Origin: Ampullaceana balthica | Taxonomy: Eukaryota > Mollusca > Gastropoda > Lymnaeidae | Length of the DNA stretch: 64,000 nucleotides | Assembly (NCBI GenBank): GCA_944989445.1 | Contig: CALYLW010000499.1 | Location: 915,838 to 979,837 of the forward strand | Reading direction: 5' to 3' | Shown here: positions 24,287-34,789 of the stretch, one piece after another | Layout of the letters: each line of letters starts with the position of its first letter | Numbering within the stretch: the stretch's first letter is position 1 | Position numbers and translations under genes: made by a program | The notes under the pieces: generated by a model | Databases searched by the model: none | Told to the model about the DNA's origin: nothing | What the model saw: the letters and a program-made list of their open reading frames with translations, nothing else

Positions 24287-25413
24287 CAGGGGTCGGGAAA
24301 TCATGTCTCGCGAGCCAGATATGGCTCTTTTGATGGCTGCATCTGTTCATTTATTTAAAAAAAAGTTTCTTCAGATTCCTTTGATCTACATATTAATTGC
24401 ATATAAAAACATTTTTTAAATAAACAAAAATCTAAATCAGCTGAATGTGAAAATGCAAGGAGTTTGAAATACAATCTTATCCCTGCAACAAGCAGTGTTT
24501 GCATTTGAAAACAAGCTAGAACTCTTCATCGCCGACATTGAAACAGTTAGTTTACTACACTTTGAAAAACTGTGAGAGTTCAAACATACGTGCACATCAA
24601 GTGACCCTGCTCAACATCTTAATATTCAGCAGCTAGCAGGCTTCACGTCTAATCTCCTGCAGTCATTTATAGTGCGCTTTGGAGAATTTCACGAGTACAC
24701 CTGTTTTTTTTAAGTCCATCATCCATCCACACGAGTGTGCAGTGGTCAGCAATGCGTTTAGTTGCATCCCGGTGTCTTCTTTAGAGATTTTGAGCTCCAA
24801 GCTGCTTACCTGAAGGCCTCAGACATGTGGGTGAATAAGTCAAAACAATGAATGAAGATTTGGAAAGACTTGCACGACAGCAAGCAGATTTGGCGAGCCA
24901 ACACAAGTGGGCAGAAATGAAAAAAAAATTAAATACGCAGACCAGCTGACTGTCAAAACTTGGAACGTGCTTCCCGTCACGTTACCACACACTGAAGTGT
25001 GTGAGTATTGCTGTACTGACAATGTTTGGCTCTACATAAGCATGCGAGCAGTCTTTCTCGTGTCTAACAAACATTAAGACCAACCAGCGATCACATTTAA
25101 CGGATGGAAATCTCAACGCCTGCACGCAGCTTAACCTCACCACGTATCAACGAGACTAAAAGCCATCAGCAAAGCAATCCAGCACCATAAGTAGCATCTA
25201 TTGTAAGAAATACTCATTATTTATTGGCAACAGCATAACAATGCTATTGAAAAGAATTCAGGGACATTACTATTGTACTTTTATTGTTAAAATCACACAA
25301 AATCCACACATTTGAATTTTTAGTTTTAAACATAATGTAAGGCTCTCTCAGATTTACTTTTCAAAATATGTGGTGTTTATGGCTCTCTCTCACAAAAAAT
25401 TTCCCGACACCTG
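24287..25413 (+). mobile_element. hAT element with exact 8-bp TSD
   Basis: The ends are CAGGGGTCGGGAAAT and the complement of ATTTCCCGACACCTG (14 of 15 match). GTGTAGCT flanks both sides exactly (24279-24286 and 25414-25421), although this word is also part of the host minisatellite unit. At 1127 bp it is an internal-deletion derivative of a longer element. Confidence 0.93.
24489..25170 (+). pseudogene. hAT transposase remnant (C-terminal part)
   Basis: The first fragment reads QAVFAFENKLELFIADIETV then SLLHFEKL before a TGA at 24573-24575. This matches the region of GTF2IRD2/ZBED5-related hAT transposases that precedes the dimerisation domain. After about 400 bp of broken frame comes YHTLKCVSIAVLTMFGST, an in-frame TAA, then ACEQSFSCLTNIKTNQRSHL followed by TDGNLNACTQLNLTTY. 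This is a clear hATC dimerisation domain (FGSTYxCEqsFS...IKsxxRsxLtDxxL). The BED finger and the first catalytic residues are deleted. The protein once cut and rejoined element ends in the nucleus; this copy cannot. Confidence 0.85.
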
Positions 25414-25894
25414 GTGTAGCTCTATCAAACCAACATAAACGAGCGTGTAGCTCTATCAAACCAACATAAACGAGCGTGTAGCTCTATCAAACCAACATAA
25501 ATGAGCATGTAGCTCTATCAAACCAACATAAACGAGCGTGTAGCTCTATCAAACCAACATAAATGAGCGTGTAGCTCTATCAAACCAACATAAATGAGCG
25601 TGTAGCTCTATCAAACCAACATAAACGAGCGTGTAGCTCTATCAAACCAACATAAACGAGCGTGTAGCTCTATCAAACCAACATAAACGAGTGTGTAGCT
25701 CTTTCACACCAACATAAACGAGCGTGTAGCTCTATCAAACCAACATAAACGAGCGTGTAGCTCTATCAAACCAACATAAATGAGCGTGTTACTCTATCAA
25801 ACCAACATAAACGAGCGTGTAGCTCTATCAAACCAACACATATGAGTGTGTAGCTCTATCAAACCAACATACGAGTAAATATGTTCCTGTCAAT

Positions 25895-26135
25895 AAATTA
25901 AAGTATTAAGAAGAGCTATTGAGTCTGACAGCACTGGTGTAAAGTATTAATAAGAGCGATTGAGTCTGAAGCACTAGTGTAAAGTATTAAGAAGAGCTAT
26001 TGAGTCTGACAGCACCGGTGTAAAGTATTAATAAGAGCTATTGAGTCTGACAGCACTAGTGTAAAAAATTAGTAAGAGCTATTGAGTCAGAGAGCACTAG
26101 TGTAAAGTATTAATAAGAGCTATTGAGTTTGTCAT
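25895..26135. repeat. 41-bp tandem repeat, ~6 copies
   Basis: The unit is AGAGCTATTGAGTCTGACAG + 'cactggtgtaaagtattaata'. Block A at 2833 has only about one and a half units, so the array expanded in one paralog, or shrank in the other. Confidence 0.9.
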
Positions 26136-26431
26136 GAATGTTAGGGAAACAAAAAATAGAAAAGAATATCGTTTGTGGAGCTGATCTGTTTATTATCTAA
26201 TTAAAGGCTGTATACTCATTGGATGCACTTTAATGTTATAAATATTTTTTTTTCGTTTTTGTTTTGAATAATTTATAAATGTGAGAATTGTGTTATTACA
26301 TTTCGAGTTGTTTCCATTTAGTTCACGTTGTTTATGAGTCATAGATATAGATAAAGACTTCAAGGTCTTAAAAAAAATAGCGACAGCAACGTCAACACGA
26401 ATATTTTACAGCAACCAACATAATCAGTTTA

Positions 26432-26711
26432 GTGGCCGTCCATAAAGTACGTCACGCTATTTTTGACTATTTTAACTCCCCCCTGTCACAAATTGTCACA
26501 AATCTTTGACCCCCTCCCACCCCCACCCCTCCCCCCTAAAGTACGTTACACTTTCGAACAACAATTTCTTTTTTATTAACAAACTAATTAAAATTTTATA
26601 TAAAACATGGTGACGTCACACCTGGCCGGACCCTCCCCCCTGTCACAAACTGGCACACTTTCTTACACCGCCCCCCCCCTCTGCAGCGTGACGTACTTTA
26701 TGGACGGCCCC
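26432..26711. mobile_element. 280-bp MITE with GGCCGTCCATAAAGTACGTC ends
   Basis: The left end is GTGGCCGTCCATAAAGTACG and the right end is the complement of ACTTTATGGACGGCCCC. TTA flanks both sides (26429-26431, 26712-26714). Just inside each end is a C-rich stretch followed by TGTCACAAA-TGGCACA-type text in the same, not inverted, orientation. Block A at about 3185-3200 is the empty site. The termini resemble those of the 4.46-kb element at 35111, so it may be a non-autonomous relative. Confidence 0.88.
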
Positions 26712-27336
26712 TTATTGATTATATGCCCTTAATAAACAATATGAGAAGAAGAAAAATATATGGACTAGGAGTTACTTTGGTTTGTTTTCAAAAAAAGTGC
26801 ACACCATTTTTATTAACAAACAATTAAAAAAAATTAAGAGAAAGAGAAAAAAATAACTATAGAACTAAACGACTAAACTTTTTTGTTTCCAGTCAATTTT
26901 TTTTTAACTGCATAAGGGAGTGAAGTATTTTCATTCATTGTTAAAACGTCATTGTATTCAACTCCTTGGTGCTTTTATTATTGTATACATAACTTGGCCG
27001 ATTATTTTCTGTTGATATTCTAAATTGATGGACATTTTTTCAGTTTCTAAACTTATTATTTTTTTACTTGATTTCTTGACGTCTTCTTTTTGACACGATC
27101 GTTGATTAGTTGTGTCTTTGTTCAGACTTGCTAGCACCTATACATACAAGTCATTAGCTATGGGAGACGATTTCTATGCTGTCCTGAGTTTAGCTGGAAA
27201 AGGGGTGTGTCGCAAGTATTTTGATTTACAGCATCTAATTTTCGGTGGGTGTGATCAAGATAATGTCATTGTTAACTATTTAATTTTTGGAGTTATTTAA
27301 GTTAGTAAATATCTTGGAATGTTATTAATTTAGTAG

Positions 27337-28806
27337 TTGTTTAAAATTTATTTTTGTAATTGGGTTAAAATTCTATACAGAACGCCTATCAGTAATCTGA
27401 TAATAAATAATACAATTTCAAAAAACATTGCAATTAAAAGATCAGTTAGACAAGGGTGTCCTTTATCCCCTTATCTATATATTCTATCCTTTGAACCACT
27501 TCTAGAGAAAATCAGAATGGAGAAAAACATTACAGGAATAGGGATCCCTGGAGCCAGATATATTAAAGTGATTGCTTATGCAGATGACACGGTATTTTTC
27601 CCTACAAATGATAGGTCAATTAACAAAATAATTTCAATTTTTCAAGATTTTGGAAAAGGTAGTGGGTCCAAGATTAATGTAAACAAATATGAAATTATGG
27701 GGATAGGTAGGTGGCAATATAGACTACATTTCCCCTTAGGTATAATTAGGAAGGAGAGTCTTAGAATTTATGGGATCTTTTATTCCAATAATCAAACCCA
27801 GACAAACACTGAAATATGGAGGAATATTGAACAATCAATTAAACAAATTATTGACAGAAACACATACACAGCACAGACAATTTTTGGAAGGAGCACAATT
27901 ATAAACACATATGTCATCCCCAAAACAATATATACAGGAACAATATGGGAACCCCCACCAATAATTTTAAAAGAAATTAACTCACACATAACTAAATACA
28001 TATTCCAAGGAACAATACACAATATCAAACATACAACACTAATACAATCTAAGCTAAATGGAGGAATAAACTTGCAAGACATACAAACAAAAATACAAGC
28101 ACTCAGAATAAAATTTATAGGACAAGCCATTAAAAAAAGATCAGAAAATACATTCACACATTATTACTTAGGAATCAGAATAGGACATTTAATAGCAATT
28201 GATAACAGCACTGCACATTACATGGGTAGAAATCAATCACAATTTCATACAGCATGCATCAAAGAAATAAAAGGTAATGAAGAAGTATTACATAAAACCA
28301 CCAAAGAAATATATACACATTTAATAAAAAGACAAGCAACACCTCTGAACAATAGAATTCAATGGACACAAGTTTATGGAATTACAAACACTGAGGAAAC
28401 TTTTAAAAATACACATATCAAAGAAATACCAAATAAAGAAAAAGAAATAACATACAGTCTAATTTACAATACAACACCAGTCTCATCAATAAATTATAAA
28501 GACACAGGGGCAAGAATAGGCTGTCCACTCTGTAGGTCAGGAGCTGATGAGACTGAACAACATTTATATCGCACATGCAATACAATTTTACAAACTAAAA
28601 ACACACTCCAACAATTCATACAAGCAGGCACAATACACAAGGTAGATATAGACAAAGCAATTACACTAAACATAATACCAGACTCTATAAACAAGAAACA
28701 ACAAACTATAAGCTTAAAAATATTTTCACAGTACAGAAAACACATATGGCACCACAGACCTACGGTACTTTGGCTTAACCACAGTTACACAAACATAACA
28801 TTATAA
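27337..28806 (+). CDS. LINE reverse transcriptase, C-terminal 489 aa, open
   Basis: This is the C-terminal two-fifths or so of an L1/Tx1-type ORF2 protein. In a complete element that protein nicks DNA and copies its own RNA into the genome. RQGCPLSP is at residues 38-45, the catalytic YADD at 81-84, and TIFGRSTIINTYVIPKTIY follows near residue 160. The thumb and downstream region is 'NGGINLQD..' type. A zinc-knuckle-like CPLCRSGADETEQHLYRTC lies at 396-414 (C-x2-C-x9-H-x4-C). The frame stays open over 489 codons, so the insertion is probably fairly recent. The endonuclease and palm motifs before RQG are missing, so it cannot move itself. The ATG is fortuitous: the true frame enters from upstream. 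Confidence 0.85.
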   Translation: MFKIYFCNWVKILYRTPISNLIINNTISKNIAIKRSVRQGCPLSPYLYILSFEPLLEKIRMEKNITGIGIPGARYIKVIAYADDTVFFPTNDRSINKIISIFQDFGKGSGSKINVNKYEIMGIGRWQYRLHFPLGIIRKESLRIYGIFYSNNQTQTNTEIWRNIEQSIKQIIDRNTYTAQTIFGRSTIINTYVIPKTIYTGTIWEPPPIILKEINSHITKYIFQGTIHNIKHTTLIQSKLNGGINLQDIQTKIQALRIKFIGQAIKKRSENTFTHYYLGIRIGHLIAIDNSTAHYMGRNQSQFHTACIKEIKGNEEVLHKTTKEIYTHLIKRQATPLNNRIQWTQVYGITNTEETFKNTHIKEIPNKEKEITYSLIYNTTPVSSINYKDTGARIGCPLCRSGADETEQHLYRTCNTILQTKNTLQQFIQAGTIHKVDIDKAITLNIIPDSINKKQQTISLKIFSQYRKHIWHHRPTVLWLNHSYTNITL

Positions 28807-28935
28807 CACATGTTTAGACACACAATTCAAAACATGATATTAAACATAACAGAAGATAATTAAGGTTTTTATGTTTAAAAAATAATATATAATGTTCATT
28901 TTATTTGTTACAATAAAATATTTGTATTTTATTTT
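27343..28935 (+). mobile_element. 5'-truncated L1/Tx1-like LINE
   Basis: The body begins in the middle of the reverse transcriptase coding region, just where similarity to block A stops, and ends with a short AT-rich 3' UTR near 28935. The coding strand is strikingly rich in A (and C) with T- and G-poor third positions, like L1 elements. No clear target duplication was found. Confidence 0.8.
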
Positions 28936-29180
28936 ATTTGTAAATTTATATAAAAATAAAATATGTCATTTTCAACAAATAAAAAAAATAATAATTTTTT
29001 TTTAATTTTTTTTATCTAGTGTCACATGTGATATATGCATATAATATGCATTTGATAAATGATTTCTTTAATTTAAAAAAAAACTGAAAAAAAAATTTGT
29101 TTTCATAGTGGCATGCCACTTGAACTCGATCCCTATAAGTAGGGATACAAGTCAATAAAAAAGTTGTATGCTCCTACTCC
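28936..29180 (+). repeat. R1 palindromic end only (copy h)
   Basis: AGTGGCATGCCACTTG at 29107-29122 is followed by ATCCCTATAAGTAGGGAT and 'tgctcctactccc'. The GCACC end is missing, apparently lost or displaced where the LINE lies upstream. Bases 28936-29095 are low-complexity A/T. Confidence 0.55.
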
Positions 29181-29824
29181 CATAAACTTTCATTTAATTA
29201 TAAAAAGTTATTTCATTGTTCATAGTATAATAATTTAATATAATAATATAAAAATTATGCAAGCGATGCTTTTAACTAGTATAAGTATTAATAATAAGAA
29301 ATCTGTTTTGATGTCAATAGTTGTAGTGTAAGAATTTATTTTTACTTGAATTGGTATTACTAGTTATTATTTTATCTAACAACTTCTGAAATGACAAAAT
29401 GTGATTGGTTTTCATAAGGAAATGTGTATATAGTAGTGTAACAGACAATATTAAGATCCAATCCAGAAAATACCACGGGGTATCTTGGCCTAGCACAGAA
29501 TATAATCTTTTGGATTAAACTGGCCTAGGACTAAATATTCAAACCCCACCCCATCCCAAGGCCAGAAAAAAAAATTGGACAAACTTGAATTGAAAGAAAT
29601 GCATTGATAAATGACTAATTTCTTTACATATTTTATTGGTGTCTTAGCTTTGACAGAGAAGATAATATCATTTGTTAAGTAATAAAATTGATGTATTTAA
29701 AATATAAAAAAAGTAATGATAAACTAGTTAAATATTAAGATGGATAATTTATGTTTACAAATGTAGGAAATCAGGTGACCAGGTCAGAATATACCCACTG
29801 TATTTAAAGTATTTATGTATTTAA
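29181..29824. other. Gene-free AT-rich stretch
   Basis: No gene or recognisable repeat was found. A 60-codon minus frame at 29314 has no known motif. Confidence 0.4.
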
Positions 29825-30030
29825 CTAGTGTATCACCCGTCAAAAAAGACGGAAGTTTTCAAAATAAATACACATTAGAATAAAAAGTGATGTAATATAG
29901 AACTTTTATTTTATTTATTTATTTTTATTTGATTCATTTATTATCATATTGAACATTTTTATGCGGAACGTTCGAAAATTGTTAATTTAGGTGAAGTAAT
30001 TTGGTGCCCAGCTGCAGTGTGGAATGTAGA
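29825..30030 (-). mobile_element. Helitron 3'-end relic, family 2 copy 1
   Basis: Read on the minus strand, the stem CCGTC-TTTTTT-GACGG lies 8 nt before CTAG, which is followed by T. A hairpin about 10 nt before a terminal CTRR is the diagnostic Helitron 3' end. Similarity to the copy at 30876 continues for about 200 bp ('aagttttcaaaat', 'catattgaaca', 'ttttattcgga'). Confidence 0.55.
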
Positions 30031-30269
30031 ATCTCACATGAAAAAGCAGAAAATAATTTTTTAGTCACAAACTAAGTAGTCACACAGGGGACTCAGAATT
30101 TTAGTGTTAGTTGATCAAATTTAAATATCACATTAAATCCCACAATCGATCACAATAAATATCAATAAAACTTCTGAGTTAGGAAATTATTTTTGGCACA
30201 AATAACAATTTTCGTTCTTCCCGTCCAGAATTCGGGCGTTGAATGGGTTGACTGAAACCAGAAAACCAA

Positions 30270-30392
30270 CACTTTATTAACATTTAAAACACTAATAAGA
30301 ATGCAGGACTAGTTACAAACCATAGATAAGCGTAGGACGCAATAATCTTCTGTATAGAAGGAGCGTCTATAACAGATAAGATATATGTACAT
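30270..30392. repeat. ~115-bp dispersed repeat
   Basis: This matches 60030-60145 ('taataagaatgcagg', 'gacgcaata.tcttctgtat', 'agaagg.gcgtct.taacag'), and more weakly 53650-53740. The 60-kb copy lies inside a hAT element. No coding. Confidence 0.65.
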
Positions 30393-30585
30393 AAAAATAT
30401 CGTCCACTTGCCTTCAATTTTGTTTTATGTTTACTACGTGTTCCTATTGAGAAAGAAAAATCAGATGCCCAAGTCTTTAATTTCTCAATTCCTGCTATAT
30501 CGTTCTTTTCAAATAGATCGGGTAATGATCTAAAAAATTGTTTTTAGTTAAAAATAATATAATGATTACATTTTAACTAGGGCTT

Positions 30586-30740
30586 GTACTGATTAAAAAG
30601 TGTTCGATTAATCGGTTAACAATTTAATTGATTAAATGCGATTAATTATACTTTTAAAACGCATTTATAGGTCCCGTTAAGTTGCGATTCATTAATTCGC
30701 GAAATCGGTTAAGTTGCGGTAATTCCATGCCTCCCAAATG
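30586..30740. other. Possible hAT-type end, unpaired
   Basis: 'TAGGGCTTGTACTGATTAA' and 'ttcgattaatcggttaac' look like hAT MITE ends that carry GATTAATCG motifs. I found no partner end, so the call is weak. Confidence 0.25.
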
Positions 30741-30875
30741 TTGTGACGTAACACTGCCAATTCGTTCTGCTATGCAATAAATAAGGGAGAAAAACCTTTT
30801 TTGTTGATATATGCACGTCTGTATAAATAATAATAATCAGATGGAAAAGTAACAAAAATATAATTTATTAATAAA

Positions 30876-31070
30876 CTAGGGTATATCCCGTCAAAAATGA
30901 CGAAAGTTTTCAAAATGGATATATTTCAGTTTTTTGTAATTGTCCCTTCTGCTTGAAAGCCGCATAGTAAATAATCAGAAAATGTAGAGACCAAGAGAGA
31001 AAAATTAAATCTCTTTTCCATATTGAACAATTTTATTCGGACGTTTTAAAATAGTGGAGGTTTTGCAATA
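30876..31070 (-). mobile_element. Helitron 3'-end relic, family 2 copy 2
   Basis: CTAG at 30876-30879 is followed, inward, by CGTCA-AAAA-TGACG. It has the same arrangement and following text as the copy at 29825. Confidence 0.5.
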
Positions 31071-32464
31071 TAATTTTCAAAGTTATTTTTTTTAGCGGTG
31101 GGCTTTCTAAAATCTAGTGTTACGAACGGACATAGCAGAGTATATATTTTGATTATATATACGAATATATGTGTTATGAGAAAACCTCCAAGTTTAGGCT
31201 TCGCGTTATATAAGTTTGCATGAATAATAATGATATAATCATGATAATAGTAATGCATAGTGAATTACACACAGCATAAAGTGATACTGCGGCAAAGAAG
31301 TTTGAAGTTCGACGTATTAACAAATATTGCTGAGGAGTCAGCCGGACATTAACTTGCGGCATTGAGTAGTGCGCACCAATTATGAGTGCAATAATAATAC
31401 AGCACAGTGCGTTAAAAATAAATTATGTGACTGTAATGTGATTCACATCACGCATATCTGTGATTTGAAGCAGTTTAAGCTTCATCGATGATTATGACTT
31501 GTCAGTTTATTCGCCCATTTGTCCATACATTATTACCACAACATTTTCAAAACATGTAAAAAAAAACTGTAATTTTATACATGTTAATAACTATTTATTT
31601 TGCATGAAACGTAGTAAGCAAAGTTTGTCACAGGATAACAGAAAAGATTAACTTATCAACTGTTAATCATGTTTACAATTTAATATCCACGTGATACTAA
31701 TTCACCTAAACGTTTTTATTATTGTCAAGTCAGCACCTTTTCAAGATCTATTATGACTTGTCAGTTTATGCGCCCATTGGTCCATACATTATTACTATTT
31801 ATTTTGCATGAAACATTTGAAGTAAAGTTAAGGACTGGATAAAATATAATATTAAGGCATCAACTTCAATATACACGTTTTAGGAATTCTAATACACTTT
31901 TTCATTATTGTCAAGTCAGCATCCCTTCCAGCTCTATATTAAAAGCAACGATTTTTTATTCAAAATTAGTCTGAGACACTTTGAAATATTACATGTAAAT
32001 AACAATAAAAAAACTATTGTGGGGAGGAGTCCGATTTTTTTTTAAACATACGACAACCAATTGTAAATTTCATAAACCTAAAAACGAATGTTATATATTA
32101 ATATAGAAAATTAAATTTATAATTACGTACGTAATATTGACATGGGCACATACACAATAACGGACATTTAATACAAACAAATAATAATAATATTAAATCA
32201 CATCAAATAAAACATTGCTCTTTTTACTTCGTTCCCTTCACACATTAATAAAAGCTCAAATAATGACGTCACGTCACAATATTTTATGGTAAGCAACACA
32301 TTTTGTTATGATCTCGAAAGCAACTTTTTATTTGTGTTTATCGTGAATTACATCGCATAGCGTAGGAATGACTGACAGACACTACTGACTTGCGTGACAA
32401 TTGCAAATTATATAGTTATATGTATGTGTGTGTATATATATATATATAATTATATTAATCATGG
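31071..32464. other. Gene-free AT-rich stretch
   Basis: Short overlapping frames (60-70 codons) on the minus strand at 31046-31362 have no recognisable domain. The words 'gacttgtcagttta.tcgcccatt.gtccatacattatta' occur twice (31497 and 31753), a small local duplication that also includes 'attgtcaagtcagcacc'. Nothing else was recognised. Confidence 0.4.
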
Positions 32465-33341
32465 GATAGAAATGGAAATAAAGATTTTAAAATGTATCGT
32501 GGATGTAAGACTGTCTACTTTAGTTTGCATAACTTATCAAAGCAGAGTATATGTGTGTTTACGTGCACATCTTTTTAGAATCGTTAGAAATGTACACTTG
32601 AATAAGCAGTATTTGACAAATAATACCAATAATTTTTAAATGGGCATTATTTTTTTCTGTAAAGAACAGTTAAATCTCTTCTTTTTAAAGAAATGTATAT
32701 TGCTAAATTGTTCATTTATTAAATTAAATTTCTGTCATCCCGGCACCAAAAAGCACCGGTACAGTTTTATTTAAAATGATATTGTATTGGAGAAAACTTA
32801 GCTGGCAATATAAATGATTCGATTGTGGGATTCTTTAAAATTGTTTATCAAAATTTAATATAACATTCTATGAGATATGGTGTTATTAACTTGTATTACT
32901 TCAATGACTTTTTAAGTACATCGCCTAATATTATTAATAGAAATTTAACATAGTATTAGTAATAAAATAGATTTTAAGAACAACGTGTATTCAAAATTAA
33001 TTTAACCATAAATTTATGTAATTTACGTCTTGTCTAATTTTTTAAACAACGCAAATGATCTACATTGTACTATTCACATATATTGAAGTGGCATGCCACT
33101 TACCTTAGATCAATATAATTAAGGATATCATGTCTATCAAATGCAAGGATTCTCCTAACGCGATATATAACGCGAAATACTCCATTGTAATCATTGTTAA
33201 TTCTATATGTTATGATATTTTACGACTTCAGAGGTATCATAAAAAGAGGAACATACGATGTGAAATAATATTCAGTTTTATTTAACATTGTATTTGTAAT
33301 CTCGCTCACGTGACTCCCTATGTATTTATCGCTTTATAATA
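32465..33341 (+). repeat. R1 copy i within the ~0.9-kb paralogous block
   Basis: GGCACCAAAAAGCACCGG is near 32742 and AAGTGGCATGCCACTT at 33091. The flanks are collinear with 14150-15060. The block is cut at 33341 by a Tigger-type insertion. Confidence 0.8.
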
Positions 33342-33671
33342 CAGACGGACCTCGCTAAGTCGAACTTCCTTAAGTAGAAAACCTTCCTATTTCGAATAAA
33401 TTGTAGATCTTAGCCCAATTCCATAAGTCTAATGTATTTTAATTCTCCTTAACTCGAAGATTTTTTTCTTCCAACCTCCCTTAGTCGAATTGTCCAAGGC
33501 GTTTGGGTAACTATTCTGGGCTGACATTTCAGAACACGTGTTCCTTAGAGCCACGTTAACGTCTATTTTGAGACCAACAAATGACCAAGACAAGAAAAAG
33601 AAGTCCCTTCGCTGCACGCTGTAGAAAGAAAAAAAAACCTTACCCCACCCCTCTGTGTAGGGAATAATTAG
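33342..33671. mobile_element. Partial Tigger/pogo-type element
   Basis: CAGACGGACCTCGCTAAGTC, the aligned TTCCATAAGTCTAATGTATT and 'cctccct.agtcgaattgtccaaggcg' follow 19408-19575. About 110 bp at 33512-33620 are absent from the first copy. The right terminus is missing and is replaced by the 50-bp repeat that follows. Confidence 0.75.
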
Positions 33672-33676
33672 GCTTG

Positions 33677-33832
33677 TTTAAATACTGGGTAGTTCTGCCC
33701 TGACAAGTGCTTCAGTGTTTGTAATGTTTAAATACTGGGTGGTTTTGCCATGACAAGTACTTCAGTGTTTGTAATGTTTAAATACTTGGTAGTCCTGCCC
33801 TGGCAAGTACTTCAGTGTTTGTAATGTTTAAA
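33677..33832. repeat. 50-bp tandem repeat, 3 copies
   Basis: The unit is GTTTAAATACTGGGTAGTTC + 'tgccctgacaagtacttcagtgtttgtaat' with few changes. Confidence 0.9.
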
Positions 33833-33844
33833 TAATTGTTTCAC

Positions 33845-34072
33845 TGTCATTTTATGTTGCTAATTTTCCTCAGGCTTTTGTTGTGAAAGTGATTCAACAA
33901 CCTCTCATTGATTTTGTACACGGTTTATGTTTCGCATGTGTATAAGAAAGTATTGAGCACAACATGTCTGTATACTTTTAGTTTGGGTTGGGTTCTCATT
34001 CCTCTTCTGTTCCAGATACAGTCTGTCAAAATTGTAGTGCTCTGGTTTAGAGATACGCACGTCCACCTCACA
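33845..34072 (-). pseudogene. LINE ORF2 fragment (CETW motif region)
   Basis: The minus strand reads DVRISKPEHYNFDRLYLEQK, a frame change, then RGMRTQPKLKVYRHVVLNTF, LYTCET, a stop in place of the usual Trp, and TVYKINERLLNHFH..SLRKIS. The series 'I..RI.KA...F.RL', 'TKLKvYkavVLxtLLYxcETWTvY' and 'LnxFHxxxLRxIL' is the conserved region after the RT catalytic core in many non-LTR elements of invertebrates. At least one frameshift and one stop make it a pseudogene. The 127-codon minus frame that overlaps only part of this shows the LKVYRHVVLNTFLY motif but is otherwise out of phase. No 3' UTR was identified. Confidence 0.75.
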
Positions 34073-34789
34073 ATGTAGGCACTATGAGATAATGTGATAC
34101 AAGGGTAGGAAAAGCTTCTCACTGCGTTTATTTTGTTGCAACTGATGATTATTTTTTGCTTAGAGAATGATCTGCCTGGTGCCGTCTGGTACGTTACTTT
34201 TGTCTTATTTGTACTGTTAGTTTGTCCATAGTTTGAGCGAGATCTGGATAATGTATCTACTCTACATTTGAGGTGTGTTTCTGAGGCAACGCTGAGTAAA
34301 ATGTTCACAACGAGCGTCTGTCACAGAGAATATGATTAAAGTAGGTCCAGGAGAGTGTCACACTTTATCTTTGTTTATATTCGCTTAATAAAAGTAGCAC
34401 ATGTTTTAATCGTCTGAAACGTGGTATAATATATAATGTTGAGGAATAATTGGGAATTAATATTATGATTTATGAGAAAAAAACTGCAATTGTATATACC
34501 ACTATTAGCATTTATTAAACTATCGTTAATACTTCGGGTATTTCATTAGTGTATCATAAAGTACCGTTTCTACGTATTCTGTCAAACTACAGCTTATTCG
34601 AATGTTATTTTTGTTATTGCTCTTAGAACACACCATAATTAAATATTAGAAGTTTTCGATGGATACATTTTAGGACTATTGATAAAAATTACATAAATAT
34701 ATATACAATTTAATGCAAAATATCCTTTAAATATACAATCAATTTAATAAAATTATATTTGACGTGATTTTAAATTGTATCCCATCAGT
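34073..34789. other. Gene-free; possible upstream LINE decay
   Basis: Bases 34073-34320 may hold older LINE sequence upstream of the CETW fragment, but no motif survives. The rest is AT-rich without recognisable features. Confidence 0.3.

Larger units (their letters stand above)
23837..25870. repeat. 31-bp minisatellite split by a hAT
   Basis: The unit CCAACATAAACGAGCGTGTA + GCTCTATCAAA repeats about 14 times at 23837-24286 and about 14 times at 25414-25870. Two main variants ('ctctatcaaa' and 'ctttcacac') are interspersed. The two halves are one array interrupted at 24287-25413. Confidence 0.95.
25895..27342. repeat. Paralogous block B (matches 2833-3790)
   Basis: This is the same ordered text as block A, with three additions: the 41-bp array expansion, the MITE at 26432-26711, and the LINE that starts near 27343, where the similarity ends. 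The 62-codon frame at 27112 is also broken in block A, so I do not treat it as a gene. Confidence 0.8.

Noticed and set aside
33925..34308. 127-aa minus-strand frame as an intact protein
   Set aside because: Only its last part carries a LINE motif. A stop replaces the expected Trp after CET, and the upstream part is in a different phase from the rest of the LINE match.
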